A DNA stretch of 64,000 nucleotides from Shimia sp. R9_2 (GTDB taxonomy: Bacteria; Pseudomonadota; Alphaproteobacteria; Rhodobacterales; Rhodobacteraceae): the NCBI RefSeq assembly GCF_017743735.1, contig NZ_JAGHRO010000003.1, positions 124,001 through 188,000 on the forward strand, given 5' to 3'. Position numbers and translations under genes: made by a program. Shown here piece after piece: positions 57,726 through 64,000 of this stretch. Under the pieces are notes generated by a model. It made no database searches. It saw nothing but the letters and a program-made list of their open reading frames with translations, and was not told where the DNA came from. Numbering within the stretch: the first letter of the stretch is position 1; each line of letters opens with the position of its first letter.

Positions 57726-59137
57726 GTGACATTCTGATCGTTGACGATGAGCGCGACATTCGGGAACTGATTTCGGACATCCTGAAAGACGAGGGGTTTT
57801 CGACGCGGCTGGCGGGCAACTCGGATGAGGCGATGGCGCAGGTGACCAGCGAGCAACCGGCGCTGATGATCCTCGATATCTGGCTGAAGGACAGCAATAT
57901 GGATGGCATCGACATCCTTAAGGCTGTGAAAAACGACTATCCGGAAGTGCCGGTGGTGATCATTTCGGGCCACGGCAATATCGAGATTGCGGTCGCGGCG
58001 ATCAAACAGGGCGCGTATGACTTCATCGAAAAGCCGTTTAACATCGATCAGTTGCTGGTGGTGATCAAACGGGCGATGGAGACCAGCCGTCTGCGTCGTG
58101 AGAACACCGAGCTGAAACGCCAGGATGGCAAGCCGGCTGATTTGATCGGTGACAGCGCGGCCTATCGCGCGATGGTGTCGCAGCTGGATAAGGTCACGCG
58201 CTCCAACGGGCGGGTGATGCTGACCGGACCTGCGGGTGTCGGCAAAGATGTGGCGGCGCGCTATATCCACGCCAATTCCAACCGCGCCAGCGCGCCGTTT
58301 GTCACCGTCTCCTGCGCGGGGATGGATCCGGACCGGGTGGAAGAGATCCTCTTTGGCCGCGAAAGTGCCGAGCGCGGCATCGAGACCGGGCTGCTGGAGC
58401 AGGCCAACGGCGGGATTGTATATTTTGACGAGGTGGCGGATATGCCGCTGGCGGCCCAGAGCAAGATCCTGCGGGTGCTGGTTGATCAGCAATTCACCCG
58501 CGTGGGCGGCTCAAAGAAGGTGCGCGTGGATCTGCGGGTGATTTCCTCGACCAATCAGGATCTGACGCAGGCGATTGCAGAGGGCACGTTCCGTGAGGAA
58601 CTCTATCACCGCCTGAATGTTGTGCCGATTGCGGTGCCGTCGCTGGAAGAGCGGCGCGAAGACATCCCTGCGCTGGCGAGCTATTTCCTCGGACAGTTGC
58701 ATGAGAGCCAAGGCCTGCCGCTGCGCGAGCTGAGTGCGGATGCGATTGCGCTGATGCAGACCATGGTGTGGCCGGGCAATGTGCGCCAGCTCAAGAACCT
58801 GATTGAGCGGGTGCTGATCCTTGGGGACGGGCAGGGGCCGATTGAAAGCCGTGAGCTGCCCGGTGAAACAGATACGCCTGCGGAAGATGGCCGCGTGGTG
58901 CTGTCTGGCACTCTGGCGACGCTGCCGCTGCGCGAGGCGCGTGAGGCGTTTGAGCGGGAGTATCTGCTGACCCAGATCAACCGCTTTGGCGGCAATATCA
59001 GCCGCACCGCGAGCTTTGTCGGCATGGAGCGCAGCGCGCTGCACCGCAAGCTAAAATCGCTGGGGGTTGTGACCTCCAACAAGGCAGGCGCGCGTGTGGC
59101 GCATGTGCCTGAAGAGGAAAGCGAAGCGGCTGAGTAA
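57722..59137 (+). CDS. ntrX: Response regulator NtrX
   Basis: The 471-residue regulator has a receiver domain with Asp52 (LMILDIWLKDSNMDG), an AAA+ domain with Walker A GPAGVGKD and YFDEVADMP as Walker B, and a C-terminal Fis-type helix-turn-helix (GGNISRTASFVGMERSALHR). Like other alphaproteobacterial NtrX it lacks GAFTGA; the segment reads ILFGRESAERGIETGLLEQ instead. Its start overlaps the ntrY stop by four bases. It ends in a terminator. Confidence 0.94.
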   Translation: MSDILIVDDERDIRELISDILKDEGFSTRLAGNSDEAMAQVTSEQPALMILDIWLKDSNMDGIDILKAVKNDYPEVPVVIISGHGNIEIAVAAIKQGAYDFIEKPFNIDQLLVVIKRAMETSRLRRENTELKRQDGKPADLIGDSAAYRAMVSQLDKVTRSNGRVMLTGPAGVGKDVAARYIHANSNRASAPFVTVSCAGMDPDRVEEILFGRESAERGIETGLLEQANGGIVYFDEVADMPLAAQSKILRVLVDQQFTRVGGSKKVRVDLRVISSTNQDLTQAIAEGTFREELYHRLNVVPIAVPSLEERREDIPALASYFLGQLHESQGLPLRELSADAIALMQTMVWPGNVRQLKNLIERVLILGDGQGPIESRELPGETDTPAEDGRVVLSGTLATLPLREAREAFEREYLLTQINRFGGNISRTASFVGMERSALHRKLKSLGVVTSNKAGARVAHVPEEESEAAE

Positions 59138-59163
59138 AGCCGCACCGCAGAGGGGCAAAGACA

Positions 59164-59199
59164 AAACGCGCGGGGCAGAAGCTCCGCGCGTTTGTTTTT
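59164..59199 (+). terminator. Rho-independent terminator of ntrX
   Basis: The stem AAACGCGCGG at 59164-59173 pairs with CCGCGCGTTT at 59184-59193, extended by three inner pairs around an AGAA loop. A T-rich run follows to 59199. It ends the nitrogen operon. Confidence 0.85.
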
Positions 59200-59293
59200 G
59201 ATCGCTTGTTCGCGCTTCTCCCATGCGGTCGAACACGAACAGCGATTTGTTTGCCTTAGATAAAAGGTAACCAACTTTAGAGCCTCGTCCTGA

Positions 59294-59431
59294 AAATCTG
59301 CAACGCTTGGTCTCTACCAACGCACGGGAGGCGAAGCCGACCAGCCCCCGACCCTCCCCAAGGGAGGGGGCTTCACCCCCACCCAGGGTCGGGGGCTGGT
59401 CTATGTGACCCGCTATAGTCGTTGCAGATTT
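59294..59431. repeat. Nested inverted-repeat element (REP/MITE-like)
   Basis: The ends of this 138-base element are perfect 12-base inverted repeats: AAATCTGCAACG at 59294-59305 and its complement at 59420-59431. Inside, ACCAGCCCCCGACCCT at 59340-59355 pairs with 59385-59400 over 16 bases. Nested in that, 59362-59370 pairs with 59376-59384, with one A-A mismatch. A small TTGGT/ACCAA hairpin lies at 59307-59320. Such structure suits a small non-autonomous mobile or REP-type element. It fills most of the 307-base gap between ntrX and the lipoprotein genes. No second copy is in the window, and no target duplication was clear. Confidence 0.65.
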
Positions 59432-59444
59432 GTTGGGCGATGAT

Positions 59445-59906
59445 CTAGCCGCTGGATTTGCTTGAGATCGGCTTACTCAGGTCGATCAGCACGCGGCCGC
59501 CATCTTCGGTGCGCAGACCGCAGATGCTGGGGCTCAGCTCCGGGGCGACCTCGATCTTGGCATAGTGGTTTTCACCAAGCTGCTCGTCCTTGCAGTAAGG
59601 GATCTGAACTTTCTCATAGCCTTTCTCGGCCATGCAGCTGCGCACAGCAGAATGGCGGGCGCCTTCGTTGATGTCATATTGCTCTGGCCGTTGGCCAACA
59701 ATGCGCCCGTTGCCGTCATAGATCGGCCACCAGTCGGTGACGATGCGGGGCGGATAAGCGGCTGCGGCGGCGCTGTTGCACTGACCGCGGTCGATGTTCA
59801 GTTCTGATTTGGTGACGCCTTCTTTGTAGTAGGTGCCAAACTGGGTGCAGCCGCTGAGAACAACAAAGAGCGAGGCTGCAAGCGCGGGGTATTTTACGAA
59901 GAACAC
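59445..59906 (-). CDS. Predicted lipoprotein, paralog of the next gene
   Basis: The 153-residue protein has a lipoprotein signal ending in LSGC (Cys20). The mature part has conserved cysteines and the pattern R-x2-CM-x2-KGY, then YC-x-DEQL, and ends ICGLRTEDGGRVLIDLSKPI near the C-terminus. The neighbouring upstream gene shares this pattern and the LIDLSKPI motif, so the pair arose by duplication. No function is known. It starts with GTG at 59906; AAGG lies about 6 bases upstream. Confidence 0.7.
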   Translation of the reverse strand: MFFVKYPALAASLFVVLSGCTQFGTYYKEGVTKSELNIDRGQCNSAAAAAYPPRIVTDWWPIYDGNGRIVGQRPEQYDINEGARHSAVRSCMAEKGYEKVQIPYCKDEQLGENHYAKIEVAPELSPSICGLRTEDGGRVLIDLSKPISSKSSG

Positions 59907-59944
59907 AATGAACCTTTACTGTATTTTTGTTAGATTGTTTGGGG

Positions 59945-60430
59945 TTAGATGGGTTTGCTGAGATCAATCAGGGCAACGCCGCCGCCCTTGGCGCGCAGAG
60001 CGCAGATGTTGGTTGCCGGGACAGGGGCTCCGGGAATGGCCGCATATTGGCGCCCGGCGAGTTGATCCTCGGTGCAGATCGGGTGGGTCACGGGTGTATA
60101 TCCCTTCAGCGTCATGCAGTCGGCGCGATGCTCGGCCCGCATACCGGCGTTGGCATCCTGAACCTGAACGTGGCTGCCGCCCCAATAGCCGGGGTAGCCA
60201 CCCCAGTAGCCGCCGGCGTAGCCGCCATAGCCGCCGTGGTAGCCGGAATAGACCGATGTGGTGAAGGTGGCTGCAGGAAAGAGTTTGTTGGCTTCTACAG
60301 AACAGGCCGTGTCATCATATGCAGCGGTTTCGCGGGTGACCCCGGATTTGGCGTAGCCTGAGTAAGAGGTCGGGGCGCAGCTTGCCAAGACCGATGTAAG
60401 AGCCGCAAATATAACAACAGTTTGCCGCAT
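59945..60430 (-). CDS. Predicted Gly/Tyr-rich lipoprotein, paralog of the previous gene
   Basis: The 161-residue protein has a signal ending in LASC (Cys18), so it is probably lipidated. It shares with its neighbour a KSGVTR-type segment, R-x2-CM-x2-KGY, C-x2-DQL-x4-YA-x-I and the closing ICALR...LIDLSKPI. Unlike the neighbour it carries a Gly/Tyr/Trp-rich low-complexity run (residues 60-85, including GGYGGYAGGYWGGY). Outer membrane location is likely. The two genes are 38 bases apart and may be one transcript. Confidence 0.7.
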   Translation of the reverse strand: MRQTVVIFAALTSVLASCAPTSYSGYAKSGVTRETAAYDDTACSVEANKLFPAATFTTSVYSGYHGGYGGYAGGYWGGYPGYWGGSHVQVQDANAGMRAEHRADCMTLKGYTPVTHPICTEDQLAGRQYAAIPGAPVPATNICALRAKGGGVALIDLSKPI

Positions 60431-60560
60431 CTTCTTATCTCACTTCATAATTTAGTTTGCGCCCTAAGAAGAAACCCAAACGGGACTGGCGTCAATGCTT
60501 GCAATTGACCTGATTGGCGCTCTCTGGCATGTCGGACAGACAAACCCTTGAGGGAAGCAT

Positions 60561-61937
60561 ATGAAGGTCATTATCTGTGGGGCCGGTCAGGTCGGATGGC
60601 AGATTGCTCGCCATTTGTCCGGTGAAAACAACGATGTCACCGTTGTGGACAACAACCCCGAATTGGTGCGCCGCGCCACGGACACGCTGGATGTGCAGGG
60701 GATCGCGGGGTTTGCGAGCTATCCTGATGTGCTGGACCGTGCGGGCGCGCGCGATGCGGATATGCTGATTGCGGCCACCTATTCTGACGAGGTCAATATG
60801 GTGACCTGTCAGGTGGCGCATTCGGTGTTTTCCGTTCCGCGCAAGATCGCCCGACTGCGCAGCCAGTCTTATCTGGATGTGCTTTATTCCGATCTTTACC
60901 GGCGTGATCACATGCCGATTGACGTGGTGATCTCGCCCGAGCTTGAGGTGGCGGATGCGGCGCTCAAGCGGCTGACGGCGCCCAATGCCTTTGACACGGA
61001 GACCTTCCTGGAAGGCAAGGTGCAGATGCTGGGGCTGGTGCTGGATGAAGATTGTCCGGTGGTGAACACGCCATTGCGGCAGTTGACCGATCTGTTCTCC
61101 ACGCTGAATGCGGTGGTTGTGGGCGTGCGCCGTCATGGCACGCTGTTTGCGCCAGAGCCGGGTGATCAGCTGTTTGTGGGTGATGAAATTTATGTCTTCA
61201 GCTTTGTTGAGGACGTGAGCCGCACCATGGAAGTATTTGGCAAGGTTCAGAAAAAGCAAGAGCGCGCAGTGATTGTCGGCGGCGGCAACGTTGGCCTGAT
61301 GGTTGCGCAGCGTCTGGAGAAGAGCGCGCACCGTATCCGCACAAAGATCATCGAAAAGGACCGCCGCGTGGCGGAGCGCGCCGCCGAAGCGCTGGAGCGC
61401 ACGATTGTTCTGAACGGGGATGGTCTGGACGCTGCCCTGCTGGCAGAGGCGGGCGCGGACCGTGCGGACGCCATTCTGGCAGTCACCGATGATGACAAGA
61501 CCAATATGCTGGCCTCTGTGCGCTCCAAATCGGCGGGCTGCCCGCTGGCGATTGCGCTGATCAATGACCCGACGCTTGCGCCTTTGATGCCGCCTTTGGG
61601 CATTGATGCCTTTATCAACCCGCGCGCCACCACGGTGAGCTCGATCCTGCGCCATATCCGACACGGGCGGGTGCGTGAGGTTTACTCAGTTGGCGATACC
61701 GAGGCGGAGATCATTGAGGCCGAAGTGCTGTCGACCTCGCCCATCGCAGGGCAGCAGGTGCGCGATGTGGCTTTCCCGGAAGGCGTGCTGATTGGCGCGA
61801 TCCAGAAGGGCAAAGAAGTTGTGAAACCCAAAGGCGGCACGCGCATCAATGAAGGGGACGTGATTGTGCTGTTCTCCCTGTCGGCGGATGTGCCGGGGGT
61901 GGAGCAGCTGTTGCAGGTCTCCATCGACTTCTTCTGA
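60561..61937 (+). CDS. trkA: Trk potassium uptake regulator TrkA
   Basis: The 458-residue cytoplasmic protein gates the Trk potassium transporter. It has two RCK units: the first nucleotide fold begins MKVIICGAGQVGWQIARHLSG, and the second near residue 235 with AVIVGGGNVGLMVAQRLE. Each is followed by a TrkA-C domain. Length fits E. coli TrkA (458). GAGGGAAG precedes the ATG. trkH starts 4 bases after its stop. Confidence 0.95.
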   Translation: MKVIICGAGQVGWQIARHLSGENNDVTVVDNNPELVRRATDTLDVQGIAGFASYPDVLDRAGARDADMLIAATYSDEVNMVTCQVAHSVFSVPRKIARLRSQSYLDVLYSDLYRRDHMPIDVVISPELEVADAALKRLTAPNAFDTETFLEGKVQMLGLVLDEDCPVVNTPLRQLTDLFSTLNAVVVGVRRHGTLFAPEPGDQLFVGDEIYVFSFVEDVSRTMEVFGKVQKKQERAVIVGGGNVGLMVAQRLEKSAHRIRTKIIEKDRRVAERAAEALERTIVLNGDGLDAALLAEAGADRADAILAVTDDDKTNMLASVRSKSAGCPLAIALINDPTLAPLMPPLGIDAFINPRATTVSSILRHIRHGRVREVYSVGDTEAEIIEAEVLSTSPIAGQQVRDVAFPEGVLIGAIQKGKEVVKPKGGTRINEGDVIVLFSLSADVPGVEQLLQVSIDFF

Positions 61938-61941
61938 GCCG

Positions 61942-63462
61942 ATGACGCTGCGCCTGTCTCAAATCCCGCTGTTTGTGCAGATGGTCCTGATTTCGGGGCT
62001 ACTGATGTATGTGCCTGCGGCGGTGGCATTGGTGCAGAACGACCATTTTGTGTCGCGCAGCTTTTTCTATTCCGGCACGATGGTGCTGTCTGTCTGTACG
62101 CTGATCGCGATTGCGGTGCATGGTACGCGGGGGCGCACGCGCACGGTGGACAACCTCAAAGCGCTGTTTTTGGCGCTTGCGCTGTTACCGGCAGTGCTGG
62201 CGTTGCCGATGTATGAAACACTTGGTGTGGTGCCCTATGTGGATGTTTATTTCGAGATGGTCAGCAGCCTGACCACCACCGGGATGACCACCTATGAGCC
62301 AGCCAGCATGCTGACGGATGCGGTGCATCTGTGGCGCGGGATGGTGGGCTGGCTTGGCGGGCTGTTGATGTGGGTGGCGGCGGCGGCGGTTCTGGCACCG
62401 TTGAGCCTTGGCGGGTTTGAAGTGACGGCCATGGGGGAACCCGGCCAGCTTGATACCGGCCAGACCCATATGCAGCAGGCGCGCCCGATGAAGCGCTGGA
62501 GTCGTGCGGCGCAAGCGCTGTTGCCGATATATGTTGGTCTGACCGGCGCGCTGTGGATCATGCTGGTGGTGCTGGGGGATCGCCCGATTGTCGGGCTGAT
62601 GAATGCCATGGCGACGCTTTCGACCAGCGGGATCACCACCGGCGTGGGGGTGCAGAACAGCAATTCCGGCGTTGCGGGGGAGATGATCATCTTCCTGTTC
62701 CTGCTGTTTGCCCTGTCGCGCAGCACCTTCAGCTCTGACACAGGGGCGGTGCGGCGCAACAGTCTGCTCGAAGATCCGGAGCTGCGACTGGGGTTTCTGA
62801 TCGTGATGGTGGTGGCGGTGATGCTGTTCATGCGGCACTGGTTTGGGGCGCTGAGCGAAGAAGATGTGAGCGATCCGCTGGCCGGTCTGAAAGCCGCCTG
62901 GGGCGGGATTTTCACGGTGATGAGCTTTCTGACCACCACCGGGTTTGAAAGCTCGGAATGGCATGTGGCGCGGGACTGGAGCGGATTGCAGACGCCGGGT
63001 CTGATCCTTCTGGCGCTGGCCATGGTGGGCGGCGGCGTGGCGACCACGGCGGGGGGCGTGAAGTTGCTGCGGGTCTATGCGCTTTACGTGCAGGGGCTGG
63101 GTGAGATGGAGCGGCTGGTGCATCCCAATGTGGTGCTGGGGCGCAAACGGGCAGGCGCGCGCGGGTTGAGACGGCGCGGGGCGGTGATCGCCTGGGTGTT
63201 TTTCATGCTGTTTGCTCTGTCGCTTGCCGCCGTGACCCTGCTGCTGGCGCTTGCCGGAAACAGCTTTGAAGAGGCGCTTATTCTGGCGGTCTCCGCGCTC
63301 ACAACGGCGGGGCCGTTGACGCAGGTGGCCGGAGAATTCCCGATTGCGATTTCATCGCTGGGGCCGGTGGAAAAGCTTATTCTTTGTGCAGCTATGATTG
63401 CCGGACGGCTGGAAGCGCTGGCGGTTATCGCCCTGATTTCTCCGGACTTGTGGCAGAAATGA
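61942..63462 (+). CDS. trkH: Potassium transporter TrkH
   Basis: The 506-residue membrane protein is the ion-conducting subunit of the Trk system. Pore-loop motifs SSLTTTGMTTY, STSGITTG and SFLTTTGFESS are visible, with about 10-12 membrane segments. The start at 61942 gives MTLRLSQIPLFVQM; the open frame extends upstream inside trkA. It is coupled to trkA by a 4-base gap. Confidence 0.94.
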   Translation: MTLRLSQIPLFVQMVLISGLLMYVPAAVALVQNDHFVSRSFFYSGTMVLSVCTLIAIAVHGTRGRTRTVDNLKALFLALALLPAVLALPMYETLGVVPYVDVYFEMVSSLTTTGMTTYEPASMLTDAVHLWRGMVGWLGGLLMWVAAAAVLAPLSLGGFEVTAMGEPGQLDTGQTHMQQARPMKRWSRAAQALLPIYVGLTGALWIMLVVLGDRPIVGLMNAMATLSTSGITTGVGVQNSNSGVAGEMIIFLFLLFALSRSTFSSDTGAVRRNSLLEDPELRLGFLIVMVVAVMLFMRHWFGALSEEDVSDPLAGLKAAWGGIFTVMSFLTTTGFESSEWHVARDWSGLQTPGLILLALAMVGGGVATTAGGVKLLRVYALYVQGLGEMERLVHPNVVLGRKRAGARGLRRRGAVIAWVFFMLFALSLAAVTLLLALAGNSFEEALILAVSALTTAGPLTQVAGEFPIAISSLGPVEKLILCAAMIAGRLEALAVIALISPDLWQK

Positions 63463-63586
63463 TGCGGTTGACCCTGTAGCGGTTTAAAAAGGCGTCATTT
63501 TAGGCTGGTAAGTCCAGAATGTGCGCTCCATACTCGCGACTGCATACCTATCCCGATGCACAAACAAGAACAAAGGCAAGCACGAC

Positions 63587-63826
63587 ATGGCTTCGGATCG
63601 ACAGAATCTCCAAGATGCATTTTTGAACCACGTCCGGAAAACCAAAGTTCCGGTGACCATTTTTCTGATCAACGGTGTGAAACTGCAGGGTGTGATCACC
63701 TGGTTTGACAACTTCTGTGTGCTGCTGCGCCGCGATGGTCAGAGCCAGTTGGTCTACAAACATGCGATCTCGACAATCATGCCGGCGCAGCCGATTTCTC
63801 TGTATGAAGGTGAAGACGCCTCTTGA
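63587..63826 (+). CDS. hfq: RNA chaperone Hfq
   Basis: The 79-residue Sm-like protein forms hexamers that pair small RNAs with mRNAs. The Sm1 motif ([21 protein letters not shown]) and the Sm2 motif [10 protein letters not shown] are intact. The short C-terminus is usual for alphaproteobacteria. The ATG at 63587 gives MASDRQN; the frame begins earlier at 63521 without support. hflX overlaps the stop by one base. Confidence 0.96.
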   Translation: MASDRQNLQDAFLNHVRKTKVPVTIFLINGVKLQGVITWFDNFCVLLRRDGQSQLVYKHAISTIMPAQPISLYEGEDAS

Positions 63827-64000
63827 TGGAGCATGACACGCAGGTCACCCGCGCTTGGGTCCTGCATCCCGATATCACTGGCGCTGATCAGCGGCGCGAG
63901 GCCTCTTTCGCGTTGGAAGAGGCCATTTCGCTTGCAGCGGCTTTGCCGGAACTGGAGGTGGTGGGCTCAAACGTCGTGCGCCTGCCCAAAGCCCAGCCCG
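63826..64000 (+). CDS. hflX: GTPase HflX, 5' part only
   Basis: The first 58 codons lie in the window and the gene runs off the right edge. The start overlaps the hfq stop (TGATG at 63824-63828). The read part includes TRAWVLHPDI and ALPELEVVGSNVVRL, which match the N-terminal domain of HflX, a ribosome-associated GTPase. The hfq-hflX pair is the usual order in many proteobacteria. The G-domain is outside the window. Confidence 0.85.
   Translation, partial: MEHDTQVTRAWVLHPDITGADQRREASFALEEAISLAAALPELEVVGSNVVRLPKAQP

Noticed and set aside
1-64000. tRNA, rRNA, CRISPR arrays, complete insertion sequences
   Set aside because: None were recognised when reading the intergenic regions by eye; a tRNA or covariance-model scan was not possible here.

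Overview
The window looks like chromosomal DNA of a marine alphaproteobacterium of the family Rhodobacteraceae (Roseobacter group). The reasons are high G+C, the order nifR3(dusB)-ntrB-ntrC-ntrY-ntrX-trkA-trkH-hfq-hflX, a fused ispDF gene, an alphaproteobacterial SOS box (GTTC-N7-GTTC) before lexA, and a gene-transfer-agent type endolysin/holin pair. This assignment rests on recognised proteins and gene order, not on a database search. Almost all genes are intact. No tRNA, rRNA, CRISPR array or complete insertion sequence was seen.

Layout. 0-5 kb: a DUF808 membrane protein, two acyltransferases facing each other, and an A+T-richer right-handed beta-helix gene. 5-15 kb: transketolase; divergently a coiled-coil gene with zapA and a YiiX-type hydrolase; then on the minus strand a BolA / small membrane protein / monothiol glutaredoxin group, purL with a cysteine-rich follower, and a large MscS channel. 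15-25 kb: a LysR regulator, a membrane GGDEF-EAL protein, a fused indolepyruvate ferredoxin oxidoreductase, an acyltransferase, murI and argC. 25-31 kb: ccmE, an endolysin and holin, then ccmF and ccmH, so a lysis cassette splits the cytochrome c maturation genes; an enoyl-CoA hydratase and a DUF2087 protein follow. 31-38 kb: a small RTX protein, gltA, gltX, comEC and lexA. 38-43 kb: a tightly overlapped minus-strand run trpG-trpD-ung-trpC-moaC-moeA. 43-52 kb: a divergent polysaccharide deacetylase, an Lrp regulator facing phhA-phhB, hpt, a COQ10-like protein, amtB, and ispDF-pgpA-cinA. 52-64 kb: dusB-ntrB-ntrC-ntrY-ntrX, two lipoprotein paralogs beside a nested inverted-repeat element, then trkA-trkH-hfq and the start of hflX.

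How the genes work together. The right-hand third is a nitrogen and potassium block: NtrBC and NtrYX two-component systems, TrkAH potassium uptake, and the Hfq RNA chaperone. NtrC and NtrX both lack the GAFTGA loop that contacts sigma-54, as in Rhodobacter. The trp/moa run joins tryptophan synthesis, DNA repair and molybdenum cofactor synthesis through 1-4 base overlaps. PhhA and PhhB form a complete phenylalanine-to-tyrosine step with its cofactor recycling enzyme and a divergent Lrp regulator.

Most worth a second look: the GTA-type lysis pair inside the ccm genes and its calcium-loop-like insertion; the 138-base nested inverted-repeat element at 59294-59431; the two arrays of 11-base repeats at 19-62 and 44835-44878; the tandem lipoprotein paralogs ending in the same motif; the GAFTGA-less NtrC; and ung embedded in the trp run.
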